From Medakamo hakoo (Eukaryota; Chlorophyta; Trebouxiophyceae; Coccomyxaceae): a stretch of DNA of 64,000 nt. Position 1 is the stretch's first letter, and every line of letters starts with the position of its first letter. Shown here piece after piece: positions 9,127-17,556 of this stretch. The notes below the pieces were generated by a model. That model was not told where the DNA came from. It worked only from the letters and a program-made list of their open reading frames with translations, and ran no database searches. Made by a program: the position numbers and the translations under genes. The stretch spans positions 558,001 through 622,000 of the forward strand of contig CP089456.1 of NCBI GenBank assembly GCA_026636295.1. The letters run 5' to 3'.

Positions 9127-9898
9127 ATGGCCCCATCCATCGCACACCTGCGCAGCGCGCCCGCCGCCTCCGTGTCCGGCCGGAGCGGGCGCCACGTGGC
9201 GTTGGCCTCGACACAAACGCAGCGGCAGCGCGCCGCTGGCCGCATTGCGTCGCACAGCCCGCGGGCCGGGATGGTGAGGACAGGTTTGGAGGTTGGCGAG
9301 CTGAGCGGGTGCTCTGACGGCTGGCGCACGCGCCCAGCGTTGGCAATGAGGCAGGAGGCGCGGGTGGAAGCCTCGCCCGCCCGCCCGTCGCAAGAGCTCA
9401 CACCGCTCGCTCGCAACCTAGCCAAACACCTCACCCATCCCCATCCCATCCCATCAACAGCCACCGCCGCCGGCCGACACGCCTCGCTGGCCGTTCACCG
9501 CGCTGGCCGCCCTGGCCGCGACGCTCACCCTGGCCACAGCCTCCCCACTCCCGGCTCACGCCGACTTGCCGACCGCGACGCTCGATGAGGCGACGGCCGC
9601 CGCGCGCCCGCTGCCGCAACAGCCCGTCAAGACGGGGCGGGTGTGGGCGTTGATTGGCTTGGGTGCTGCTGGCGTGTTCGGTGCTGCCGTCGCTGTTGAA
9701 AACAATGCGGCCTGGTTCCCGGCCATCGCCAAGGCCAACCGGGCGATGGCCGCGACGAAAGCGCGGGCGGCGGCGGAGGAGGTCAGTGCGCGGTCGGAGG
9801 CGACGGGCGGCATGACGGACGCGGTGGCGGCGGGGATTGCGGAGGCGTCGCGGAGAGCGAAGGAGGCGGAAGCTAGGAAAGGTGGTGGTGGGGAGTGA
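9127..9898 (+). CDS. Unknown protein with bipartite plastid/thylakoid targeting signal and one membrane helix
   Basis: Exon 1 9127-9273 and exon 2 9461-9898, phase 0, give 194 aa. The first about 60 residues are rich in Ser, Ala, Arg and Thr and low in acid, as in a chloroplast transit peptide. After the splice a hydrophobic stretch (TALAALAATLTLATASPLP) ends in AHA followed by D, a good thylakoid processing-peptidase site. The mature part has one helix (VWALIGLGAAGVFGAAVAV), then ENNAAWFPAIAKANRAMAAT and an Ala/Lys/Glu-rich helical tail. The pattern indicates a small thylakoid protein. I cannot assign it to a known photosystem subunit. An annotation that starts at the first large ORF in exon 2 would miss the targeting signal, because no ATG exists there. 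Confidence 0.6.
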
Positions 9899-9906
9899 GT
9901 GGGTGT

Positions 9907-9955
9907 GGGGGGGGGGGGGGGGGGGGGCGGGCGGGCGGGCGGGCGGGCGGGCGGG
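9907..9955. repeat. Poly-G run followed by (CGGG)7
   Basis: Twenty-one consecutive G (9907-9927) followed by seven CGGG units. The tract begins about 10 bp after the stop of the upstream gene, on its coding strand, so its mRNA would carry a strong quadruplex-forming 3' UTR. Confidence 0.9.
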
Positions 9956-10235
9956 AGGAGTGGAGGTCAAGTGTTGAGCGACAACGGAAAAAAAAATCGG
10001 GTTTTGTCTAAATGCCGACGTGATCTCAGGCCACGCACGCTCACTTTTTTCGCCGTGTACTGCCCTGGGTTTCCAGTGCGCGACCGCACGCAACGGTGTG
10101 GGCGGCACGGCGCGGGACGCGCGAAAAAGCCAAAAACGGCGTCTGTCCCCCACCCCGCTGCCTTGAACCTCAGGCTGGTCCCATCCCCAACACCGCCCGA
10201 CGAGTGTTTCGTCGCGCGCACGCCCGCCCGCCGGC

Positions 10236-10241
10236 AAAAAA
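10236..10241 (-). terminator. RNA polymerase III terminator (T6)
   Basis: A6 on the plus strand reads as T6 on the tRNA strand, starting six bases after the discriminator base. This is the expected Pol III stop and supports an expressed tRNA gene. Confidence 0.75.
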
Positions 10242-10246
10242 CAACC

Positions 10247-10389
10247 CTCACCCACTGGGTCACGATCCCAGGACCTCTCGATGTCTATGCGAACGCCGGC
10301 GCGCGGACGTGTTGGCACACGACGCGGCTTGACGCGTTCTTTAGCGGGACGTAACAGTCGAACGCTCTAACCAACTGAGCTATGGGTGA
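10247..10389 (-). tRNA. tRNA-Asn (GTT) with a 69-nt intron
   Basis: The 5' half (10389-10352) has acceptor strand TCACCCA, T8-A9, D-stem GCTC/GAGC with loop AGTTGGTTA, and anticodon-stem strand TTCGA followed by CTGTTA, giving anticodon GTT. The 3' half (10282-10247) has A38, stem TCGAG, variable AGGTC, T-stem CTGGG/CCCAG and acceptor TGGGTGA, which pairs perfectly over 7 bp with the 5' end, then discriminator G. The intron (10351-10283) sits between positions 37 and 38, the canonical nuclear site. Box A (TAGCTCAGTTGG) is perfect. The T-loop is ATCGTGA, so position 58 is T rather than A and box B is weakened. The T6 terminator downstream favours a working gene. It reads antisense to the flanking protein genes. 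Confidence 0.75.
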
Positions 10390-10910
10390 TTAGCGGCACT
10401 TGTCGAAAGCGCAGACACGACAGAAATGAATTTCTAGGTGGCTATGAATGGAGCACGGCTTTCTGGCGGACACTGGCGCATGATCATGCGCCACGCCTCC
10501 AAACAAACAGCACGTGAGTGTGTGTGTGTGTGAGAGACACGGAGCGCAGGTGGGAGAGCAGTCGAGCACGTGGTGTGTTGCTGACAGGCGAAAACGCGTC
10601 GAAAGCGGATGGGTGGACGTCCCCGTCCAACCCCGTAGAAAAACAAAAAAAAAAAAAAACTGAAGGGGTGGGTTGTCTGCGCGCGCTCCTCTCCCCCGCA
10701 CACACACCCCTCAAAAAACAAGCGCTCGCCCAAAACACGGCGCGGCGAGGGCCAGGCGGCTTTTTCCGCGTTCGCGCCTCCCACAGGCGACGCTCCAGAC
10801 GTTACGCACCAGAGCCAGGCGCACGCACGCCCACGTGTATCCGTCTTCCGGCTCGCCGACACGTTTTCTTTCGCCCATCGATCGAACAAAAAAAAACTCC
10901 GCCTCCCATC
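10390..10910. promoter_or_regulatory. Intergenic upstream of V-ATPase H and of the tRNA
   Basis: 521 bp between the tRNA 5' end and the V-ATPase H start. It contains a perfect 20-bp palindrome (10474-10493), a short GT repeat at about 10515-10531 and an A15 run (10645-10659). No convincing coding exon. The V-ATPase 5' UTR probably occupies the right part. Confidence 0.45.
10474..10493. promoter_or_regulatory. Perfect 20-bp palindrome, possible protein-binding site
   Basis: Twenty bases identical to their reverse complement, centred on TGATCA, in the gap between the tRNA (its 5' end 85 bp to the left) and V-ATPase H. It is an operator-like dyad rather than a hairpin, since it has no loop. Confidence 0.5.
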
Positions 10911-12656
10911 ATGTCTTCCCAGCCCTCCACTCCGCCCGCCCCTCCCTCCACCGCCACGCCCTCCCTGGCCGCCGTCCTCCGCCGGGACATCCCCTGGGAC
11001 ACGTACCTCACAGCCCGCTTGATTCGCGAAGAAGACCTGGCCGTCCTACGCCGCGTCGACCGTGCCGCAAAAGCGCGGCGTGCGACCGGCGCGGTCGCCA
11101 TTGGCGCCGCGTCTCCCCTGGATGGCCTCGTGGCCGAGCCGACCGCTTCCTCCCCAGCTGACACGCAGGCCACAGCTGCTCTGATCGCCGTCCTGCACGG
11201 CGTGACCAAGGACGAGACCGTCCAGTACGCGCTGGCCCTGCTGGAGACGGAGGTCGTGCGCGGGTCGCCGCAGCGCGCGGCGGCGCTGCTGCTCCAACCT
11301 GCCGCGGCTGGCTCCGGCCCGGACGGGGCGCCGGCCGCTGCACCCGTGCCCGTGCTGTTGCGCCTGCTGACCCGCCCGGACTGGTTTGCCCAGGAACGGG
11401 CGGCCGGCCTGCTGGCGGCGGCCCTGGCGGGCGCTGCCGCGACGGCCGCAGCCTCGACCGACGACCCGCACGCGGGCGCGCGCGCTGCCCTCATGGAGTG
11501 GGCGGTCGCCCAGCTCCGCCGCCCGGCCCACCCTGCACGGGCCGCACCAGCGGCTGCTGGCGCCCTGGCGCGCCTGCTGCGCGACCGCCGGGCCCGGACG
11601 CCGGCCGTGCGGGCGGGCGTCGCGCCGCTGTTGGTGCCGCTCATTCGCGCGGCGGGGGCTGGCAACGCGAGCACCACGACCACCGCCACGGCCCTTGCGC
11701 CGCAGCCCACGGCGCCCTCCCCCTCCTCCGTCGTCTCCCCTCAACTCGCGTACGACGCCTGCATCGCGGCCTGGCTGCTGGCCCTGGACCCGGCGGGCGC
11801 GGCCGGGCTGGAAGCGGCGGGCGCGGTGCCAGCGCTGGTCGCTGCCCTGCGCGCGGCAGCAAAAGAAAAAGCCGTGCGCGCGGCGGCGCTCGCGTTGCAC
11901 GCGTTGTTGGGCGGGGGTGGGCCTGCAGCTGCGGCTGCCGCAGCCGCTGCGGCGGCGCACGCCGCGGCCGCTCCTGCCGCCGACGGCGCCGCCGCCTCAC
12001 CCGCCCCACGCCACCACGCATCCCCTCCGCCGCCTCCATCCACGCCCGCTGACGCGGCCACCGTCGCCGCCGCGGGCGCCGCCGCCGTGGAAGCCGGCTT
12101 GGACCGCGCCGCGTCCGCCCGCGCCGCCCAGGCCTGGGCAGACCCGGACCTGCCGCCGTTGCTGGCGGCCCTGGGCGCGGCCGCCGACGCAGCCGCCGCT
12201 GCGGCCTCCACGTGGGACGCCTACCGCGCCGAAGTCCTGTCCGGCCGCCTGCGCTGGGGGCCCGCCCACACCAGCCCCGCCTTCTGGGCGGAGCACGGCA
12301 CCCGCTTGGAGGACCGCGGCTTGCAAGTGCTCAAAGTCCTGGTCGCGATGCTGCAGGCGGGCGCTGGAGGCAACGCGTCTGAAGTCTCGACCGTGCCCGC
12401 GGCCGTCGATTCCACCACCCTCGCCGTCGCCTGCGCCGACGTCGCGTCGTACCTGGCCGCCGTCCCGCACGGACGCTCGGTCCTGGCTGACCTGGGCGGC
12501 AAAGCCGCCGCCATGCGGCTCCTGGCCCACGCGGACCCTGAAGTCCGGCGCCACGCGCTCGCGGCGGTCCAGCGCCTGGTGCTGCCGCGCGAAGTGCTGG
12601 GCGGGAGCGGGGTGGGGGAGGTGGTGGGCGCCATGGCGGGGGTGGCGGTGTCGTAA
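10911..12656 (+). CDS. VMA13: V-type proton ATPase subunit H
   Basis: Subunit H is the HEAT/armadillo-repeat regulator of the peripheral V1 sector, which activates ATPase-driven proton pumping and silences free V1. The single exon gives 581 aa (family about 440-480; the excess is poly-Ala and Pro-rich insertions). Diagnostic stretches are WDTYLTARLIREEDLAVL near residue 25, ETVQYALALLETEV, DAYRAEVLSGRLRWGPAHTS followed by FWAEH (compare Y..E..SG.L.WSP.H....FW.EN), and the C-terminal VACADVASYLAAVPHGRSVL and ADPEVRRHALAAVQRLV repeats. The start MSSQPSTPPAPP follows an A-rich leader. The POP4-like gene begins about 200 bp downstream on the same strand. Confidence 0.88.
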   Translation: MSSQPSTPPAPPSTATPSLAAVLRRDIPWDTYLTARLIREEDLAVLRRVDRAAKARRATGAVAIGAASPLDGLVAEPTASSPADTQATAALIAVLHGVTKDETVQYALALLETEVVRGSPQRAAALLLQPAAAGSGPDGAPAAAPVPVLLRLLTRPDWFAQERAAGLLAAALAGAAATAAASTDDPHAGARAALMEWAVAQLRRPAHPARAAPAAAGALARLLRDRRARTPAVRAGVAPLLVPLIRAAGAGNASTTTTATALAPQPTAPSPSSVVSPQLAYDACIAAWLLALDPAGAAGLEAAGAVPALVAALRAAAKEKAVRAAALALHALLGGGGPAAAAAAAAAAAHAAAAPAADGAAASPAPRHHASPPPPPSTPADAATVAAAGAAAVEAGLDRAASARAAQAWADPDLPPLLAALGAAADAAAAAASTWDAYRAEVLSGRLRWGPAHTSPAFWAEHGTRLEDRGLQVLKVLVAMLQAGAGGNASEVSTVPAAVDSTTLAVACADVASYLAAVPHGRSVLADLGGKAAAMRLLAHADPEVRRHALAAVQRLVLPREVLGGSGVGEVVGAMAGVAVS

Positions 12657-12674
12657 GAGAGGGTGGAGAAAGGG

Positions 12675-12699
12675 GAGAGAGAGAGAGAGAGAGAGAGAG
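12675..12699. repeat. (GA)n microsatellite
   Basis: About 12 GA units 18 bp after the V-ATPase H stop. Confidence 0.9.
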
Positions 12700-12854
12700 C
12701 AGGAGCATGGTGTCCGTGTCGTCGGTTTTGTTTTTCAGGCGGAGAGGTTTTTTTCCATCCGCACTGGCCAGAGCCCCAACCCTCGACACAGTCTGTCGCC
12801 CACACCGCATTGGGCGGCGGCTTTCCTTTTCCGCCGCGGCCCAAGCCATCATCC

Positions 12855-13820
12855 ATGCCTCCCACCCAATCCGCCGCCAAGCGGCGACGACTGGCCTTGC
12901 TGGAGCAGGCCATGGCCGGTGGCGGAAGGGGTGGGCACGCGCAGCGCGGCGGCGCAGCGCGCAGCAATGCAACTGGCAGTGGCGCAGCCGCACGTTCTGG
13001 TCCATGCAACCCTCATCGCCCACACACGAGACCGACGCCGCCGCCACCACTGCGACCATCCACGCCCGTGCCACCGGCCGCCATGTCCGTCGACGACCCG
13101 CTGTACGACCCCCTACCTGCCGACGTCATTGCCGGCCCCCTGGCCGCCCTGGCCGGCGGCCGCCCGCCCACACCGGCCGGCCTCCCGTCCATCCTTGCGT
13201 CCCTGGCCGCGACCACCCCGCGCGGGCCCGACGCCGCGTCCCGCCACGCCGCCCTGACCCGCCTGGCCGAACGCCACTTGCTCTTGGACAACCCCACGGC
13301 CGGGTTGAAAGGAAGCAGTGGAGGCGGGAGTGTTGCGGCGGTGCTGGCGGGCGGCGCAGCAGCGGGCGCCGCCCCGCCCGGCCCGCCGCCCATCCGCTTC
13401 ACCCTGTCCCACGCCGCCCGGCGGGCCGCGGCCAGCTGCCTGCCCGGCTCGGGCAAGACCATCCCGCCGCCTGCCCTGGCCGTCCTCGCTGCCAGGTGGC
13501 GGGCCTACGCCGCCACCGCCGGCCTGCCACCCCGCCCGGCCGCCCTCCCGCCCTGGCTCGACCTCCACGGCGCGCCCGCCGTCGTCACGGCCTGCCGGGA
13601 CGGCCGCCAGGTCAGGGGAGATTGCGCCCTGTCTCCCTTCCCCACCATCATCGCGCGGGAGGGGCCGCACGCGTGGGCGCTGGCCGAAGTGGAGAGCGGG
13701 CGGGTGAGGGTGGTGGCCAAAGCCGGGACGGAGCTGGCCGTGGACGTGAGCGGGGTGTGCGGTGGTGGTGGTGGTGGTGGGGACAGGGTAGTCGTGCGGG
13801 TCGTGGGCGATGTGCGGTAG
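12855..13820 (+). CDS. RNase P/MRP protein subunit POP4 (Rpp29)-like
   Basis: A single-exon 321-aa ORF. The C-terminal about 150 residues fit the POP4/Rpp29 fold: TLSHAARRAAASCL, LAARWRAYAATAG (the helix before the barrel), then DLHGAPAVVTACRDGRQVRG and the strand pair WALAEVESGRVRVVAKAGTE, matching the family pattern LHGA.V.VT.S.......G.V......V.V.PK.G. POP4 binds the specificity region of RNase P RNA and is needed for tRNA 5' maturation and rRNA processing. The N-terminal third (MPPTQSAAKRRRLALLEQAM, then Gly/Ala/Pro-rich) is low complexity, and a start at 13083 (MSVDDPLYDPLP) is equally possible. The family call rests on pattern only. Confidence 0.55.
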   Translation: MPPTQSAAKRRRLALLEQAMAGGGRGGHAQRGGAARSNATGSGAAARSGPCNPHRPHTRPTPPPPLRPSTPVPPAAMSVDDPLYDPLPADVIAGPLAALAGGRPPTPAGLPSILASLAATTPRGPDAASRHAALTRLAERHLLLDNPTAGLKGSSGGGSVAAVLAGGAAAGAAPPGPPPIRFTLSHAARRAAASCLPGSGKTIPPPALAVLAARWRAYAATAGLPPRPAALPPWLDLHGAPAVVTACRDGRQVRGDCALSPFPTIIAREGPHAWALAEVESGRVRVVAKAGTELAVDVSGVCGGGGGGGDRVVVRVVGDVR

Positions 13821-13858
13821 GAGTAGTGTAGGAGAGAGGCGCGTCCCCCGTCCGTGGT

Positions 13859-14231
13859 TTATTCCCCGTCCGGCGGCGGAGACGGAGACGACGGAGGGCG
13901 GGGGTTGTGCAGCTGGACAGCGGATGATGGAAAAAAACAAAAGGCATTGACAGAAGAAAAACGCACTCTAACCCCCGCGCCCACGCCCACCACACGCTTT
14001 CTAACTCACACCCAACCATGCCTGGGCTTTCTTGCAGTCAAACACGCCGGGTGGCAGGCGGGCGGCGTCGGCCTGGGAGTAGCAAGATGCCGGAACAGCG
14101 GCGCTCAAGCACCACGCGCAGCCCGCGGCTTTGCACGCGGCCTCGCCCAGGCCGTCACAGGCCGAGGCGGTGGTGAGAGGTGCCGTGCACGCCAGGAGGA
14201 GGGCGCAGAGGAAGGCGAGGGCGGGACGCAT
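13859..14231 (-). CDS. Small secreted cysteine-rich protein
   Basis: The start MRPALAFLCALLLACTAPLT is a strong signal peptide. The mature part reads ACDGLGEAACKAAGCAWC, AVPASCYSQADAARLPPGVF and DCKK: six closely spaced cysteines with the C..AGC.WC.SAAVP.SC pattern seen in small repeated Cys modules of algal and protist secreted proteins. Exon 1 is 14231-14010, ending at a perfect GTGAGT donor. A matching CAG acceptor opens exon 2 (13912-13859), which adds a Pro/Ser-rich tail ending TAA, 91 aa in all. Without splicing the ORF stops two codons later at 14001, so both forms share the Cys domain. An in-frame upstream ATG (14288) adds a basic leader that would bury the signal peptide, so I chose the inner ATG. 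Confidence 0.55.
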
Positions 14232-14325
14232 GACTGCGCGTCGGACGGGGTTGCGTCGTCTTGGGTCGGTCTTGGGCGGTATGTGCACTGAAAACCACCG
14301 CGACCGCCTCTACCCGCCGCGCCCG

Positions 14326-15735
14326 TCAAAACAGCAGCACCCCCTCGCGCACCGCCGCCTCCACCCGCCGCGCCATGTCTCCACCCTCGCGCACCCGGGC
14401 CGTCAGCACTCCCGGCAGCCGCTGCCGCCCACCACCACCTCCGCGTCCACCGCCGCGCCAGTCCCGCTCCTGCTTGGGCGGCGGCGCGTACCGAAAGCTC
14501 ACGGTCTGCCCGGGCTCCACCTGCCCCACCACACCGACCATCCATTCCAGCAGCTTCGCGCCGCTCTCAATGACCGCGGCCGGGCACCACCGCCCGCCCT
14601 GGCTCGCTGACCACCGCGGCAAGTCCGCCACCGGAATCCTGTCCACACGCGTCAGTGTCCCGTCGGGGTCTCGACCGCCAGCCCACACTTCTGCGCACCC
14701 AGCTAGCCACGACTGCAACCACCAGGTCGGCACCTTTCTCGAGTGCAGAGCAGCCGCCGCGCCCGCGGACGTCGGCCACTTCAGCGTCTTAACTTCCAGT
14801 GTTGCGAACAAAGGGACAGGCGGCGTGTTGGGGGCGATGACGGGCGCGAGACCGCTGGATGATGGCGCGACTCTGGTCGCCAGGTCGGGGCAGAAACCGT
14901 CGGTTTCAGCGGCGAACAGGACGTCCACGGGACCTAAGCGCCGGCGCAGGAGCGCCGCCCACTCTGGCCGGCCGTGCCGCGCGGGTGGTGGTGTGGTGGA
15001 TGCAGCAGAGCCTCCACGACCATCACCGCTGCTCCAAGCGTGGCTGGAGTCGGCGGCGCCCGCCTCGGAACACAGCGCCTCAAACTTGTAGCCCCAGTAC
15101 GTGAAGCGGTCCGCGTCCGGGCTGTTCGCCTCCCACGCCGCCGGCAGCTGGACGATGTCTAAAAACACGACCGGGCGGCGGGAGGGGGAAGGTCGCTCCA
15201 GCATGACGGCGTCCACCGCCCACTCATTGCCTGGGTTGAACGCCGTGCCGATGACCTTGTTGAGGTTGTTGCGGTAGGTCACGAGCAGTGGTCGCGGCGT
15301 TGTGCCGTCACCTTCGCCATCCGCCGCAAACAGGTCGACGCCCGCCTCCAGCGCCGCTAAAACCACTTCTTCGACGCCCACTCTGTACCCGGCCGGGCTG
15401 ACATACCCGTCCGGATAACCCTCATTTAAATCGGTCGGGCAGGGTGGCGGGCGCAAAGGTGACAGCGTGGATGTGGCGTTGAAGACAAAGGTGTAGGTTG
15501 GGTTCTCGACGGCCCGTGGGGCAGGTTGCCGGCCGGATTGTTGTTGCTGTGGCGCGGCCGCGGCGGTCGTGGTTTCAATGGCCGCCGCCGCCGCCGCTTC
15601 TCTCTCCGCCGGCGACCCGCGCAGCTTAGCAAACCAGCCCACGCATTGCGGGCCTTCCGGACAGTCTGGTGGTCGCGGCGGACCGGTGGGAGGAGGCAAG
15701 GGGTGGACGGTGACAGCGGCGAGCTGCTGCTCCAT
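14326..15735 (-). CDS. Decapping and exoribonuclease protein, DXO/RAI1 (Dom3Z) family
   Basis: A single-exon, 469-aa enzyme of the family that removes incomplete, NAD or unmethylated 5' caps from mRNA and degrades the decapped RNA. Diagnostic blocks are DLNEGYPDGYV, LVTYRNNLNKVIGTAFN (motif around the substrate-binding Arg), RFTYWGYKFEALC (conserved YWGYKFE), the metal-binding VLFAAETDGFC (E.D) and LFATLEVKTLK (EVKT, catalytic E and K), then WWLQSWLAG. All acidic metal ligands and the catalytic Lys are present. The C-terminus is Gly/Arg-rich. In plants the homologue DXO1 also affects plastid RNA and growth. Gene order: 90 bp downstream of the DAO-family gene on the same strand. Confidence 0.88.
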   Translation of the reverse strand: MEQQLAAVTVHPLPPPTGPPRPPDCPEGPQCVGWFAKLRGSPAEREAAAAAAIETTTAAAAPQQQQSGRQPAPRAVENPTYTFVFNATSTLSPLRPPPCPTDLNEGYPDGYVSPAGYRVGVEEVVLAALEAGVDLFAADGEGDGTTPRPLLVTYRNNLNKVIGTAFNPGNEWAVDAVMLERPSPSRRPVVFLDIVQLPAAWEANSPDADRFTYWGYKFEALCSEAGAADSSHAWSSGDGRGGSAASTTPPPARHGRPEWAALLRRRLGPVDVLFAAETDGFCPDLATRVAPSSSGLAPVIAPNTPPVPLFATLEVKTLKWPTSAGAAAALHSRKVPTWWLQSWLAGCAEVWAGGRDPDGTLTRVDRIPVADLPRWSASQGGRWCPAAVIESGAKLLEWMVGVVGQVEPGQTVSFRYAPPPKQERDWRGGGRGGGGGRQRLPGVLTARVREGGDMARRVEAAVREGVLLF

Positions 15736-15818
15736 CCTTTTTCGTCTAGGCGCACTTGTGTGTGTTTTGCGACCAAACTAAACACGGCTGTCACTCACTG
15801 CTCACACGTCCTCCACAC

Positions 15819-17375
15819 TCAACCAGCGGCTGCCGCTCCCCACCGCTCCACAACCCTCACGGGATCCACTTCGCCCGCCCACCCCGCGTCCTCTGTCCCA
15901 GCGCACCCATCCAGCACCAGCCCGGCAATCAGCCTGGCCGTCACGGGCGCCATGGTGAGCCCGGACCCTTCGTGCCCTGCCGCGACGTACAGCCCAGGCG
16001 CCACGCGGCCGATCGCAGGCGGCGGGGGTGGGCCAGCGGCACTCGACACCACCATGGCCGGGCGCAGGCCGACCCGCAAAGTCTCCGGGCGGGCCGCCCC
16101 GCCAAGTTCGACCCCGCCCAGCCCGGGCAAAAACGCGGCCGCCCGCGCCAGCATCGCGGCCACGGCCTCGTCGCACGGCTCGTGGCCGGTGAAGTCGTCC
16201 CGGTCCTCTCGAGACGACCCGATGAGCAAGCGGCCGTCGGCGACCGTAGTTGCCGTGAACACGACACCCCACTTCTCGTCGGCCGCCGGGTCCAACCCCG
16301 GCAGGTCGACAGCCGGAGGCTCGCCGCCGCCACCGCTGCCGCGCCCGCTGTAGTGTTTCGTGTACCCGGCCTCCATCACGCCGTGGCGCAGGGGCGGCAT
16401 GCCCGCCGGTCGGGGCAAGACGAGCAGGTGGCCGCGCCGTGGGGCGAGGGCGGCCCGCCAGGCGGCCGACGCGGACGGGTGGGCGGCGGCCAGCGCGTCC
16501 GCGAGCAGGTAGCCGGACCACGCGCCCGCCGCGACCAGCACGCCACGGCGGGCGTTCAACCTCCTGCCGTCCGCCAGGTGGACTGTGTCGAAGGCCGAGC
16601 CGTCCGCAGTGACTGTGACGGCGGGCGCGCCCGCTGCCTCCACAAACCGCGCCCGCCCAGCCTGCCGGCACGCGTCCAGCAGCGCGGCCGCCGCGCCGCG
16701 CCCGTTGATCTGGGCGTCGCCGTCGACTTTCAGTGCGCCGCCACCGGCGGGAAAGGCCGCCAGGGCCGGCTCCAGGCGGGCCAGGTCGGCCGAGGAGAGG
16801 GCGACAGCCCCGCCGACCCCCGCGTCGGCCAGCCGGCCCGCCCGAGCCGCGCACTGCGCTTCCCCGCCAGGCCCGGGCGCGAGCAGCAGCGACCCGGTCG
16901 TCCGGTGTTCGGCTGGCGCAAAGATGCCGTCAGCGCCCGCAGCCCACTCTGCCCACAGCGCTTTCGACTGCGCCGCTGCGCTCCACAGGGCGGACGACGG
17001 GTCGCGGTGGGCCAGCCACAGGTAGCCCTGGCCCGCGCCCGTCGCGCGCCCGCCAAACGGCCGCGGAGGCGGGGGGTGGGCGGCCGGCCCTCCCGCCGTG
17101 GTTGGTTCGGCTTCAATCAGCGCGACGGTCGGTGCATGTGGATGACGCAGCAAAGCCAGCGCGGACGCGAGCCCGATGACGCCGCCGCCAATGACGGCAA
17201 CGTCGACGACAGAGGAGGGCTGGGCGCGGGGCGGCGGGGGGAGGCGGGGCCGCGGGACAGGCACGGGCCGCGGTCGCCTGGCGAGGCCATTCAGCCGCAC
17301 GGTGCTTGGTCGAGCGTGTGCAGAAGACAGACGCGCTCGCCCAGGCGCGGGCGACGGGCGAGTCGAACCCGCCAT
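15819..17375 (-). CDS. FAD-dependent oxidoreductase, D-amino-acid oxidase/glycine oxidase (DAO) family, probably plastid
   Basis: A single-exon, 518-aa flavoenzyme. The N-terminal about 60 residues are basic and Pro/Ser-rich (a likely transit peptide). The Rossmann motif SVVDVAVIGGGVIGLASALA (GxGxxG) then ends in an acidic residue (LIEAEPT) for ribose binding. Later landmarks are GQGYLWLAHRDPSS, ALKVDGDAQINGRGAAAAL (compare DG..NP......L), LVAAGAWSGYL, RGHLLVLPRPAG and the C-terminal FAD-closing YVAAGHEGSGLTMAPVTARL (compare G..G.G....P.....). Substrate is unknown; plant relatives are annotated only as DAO-like. The gene is head-to-head with the DnaJ gene over 181 bp. An upstream in-frame ATG (17429) would add 18 residues. 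Confidence 0.8.
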   Translation of the reverse strand: MAGSTRPSPAPGRARLSSAHARPSTVRLNGLARRPRPVPVPRPRLPPPPRAQPSSVVDVAVIGGGVIGLASALALLRHPHAPTVALIEAEPTTAGGPAAHPPPPRPFGGRATGAGQGYLWLAHRDPSSALWSAAAQSKALWAEWAAGADGIFAPAEHRTTGSLLLAPGPGGEAQCAARAGRLADAGVGGAVALSSADLARLEPALAAFPAGGGALKVDGDAQINGRGAAAALLDACRQAGRARFVEAAGAPAVTVTADGSAFDTVHLADGRRLNARRGVLVAAGAWSGYLLADALAAAHPSASAAWRAALAPRRGHLLVLPRPAGMPPLRHGVMEAGYTKHYSGRGSGGGGEPPAVDLPGLDPAADEKWGVVFTATTVADGRLLIGSSREDRDDFTGHEPCDEAVAAMLARAAAFLPGLGGVELGGAARPETLRVGLRPAMVVSSAAGPPPPPAIGRVAPGLYVAAGHEGSGLTMAPVTARLIAGLVLDGCAGTEDAGWAGEVDPVRVVERWGAAAAG

Positions 17376-17556
17376 GGCCCGGCGGCGTCGAGGGCGGAAA
17401 AAGAGGTTGCGAGAGTGGGCGCGGGGCATCGGTCCGTGGGCAGCGCACAACAGCAACCAAACACACACGCGCGCGTGTCCCCCCCAAACGGGGGAGAGGG
17501 AAGGCAGCGAGGACACGGGCCGCGTCGCTCGCAGGGATACAAGCATCAGCTCAACC

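Larger units (their letters stand above)
9899..10246. other. Intergenic: G-run, CGGG repeat and tRNA 3' flank
   Basis: 348 bp between the thylakoid gene stop and the tRNA 3' end. It holds the G21/(CGGG)7 tract (9907-9955) and the Pol III terminator (10236-10241). I see nothing else coding. Confidence 0.5.

Noticed and set aside
6493-9393. 966-codon minus-strand open frame spanning CCT3 in another frame
   Set aside because: It runs through CCT3 introns and exons out of frame; composition is Arg/Pro/Ala with no domain, while the CCT3 exons explain the locus.
9566-9898. Separate 110-aa gene starting at 9566
   Set aside because: Position 9566 is TTG. The preceding exon joins in phase and supplies a coherent targeting signal.
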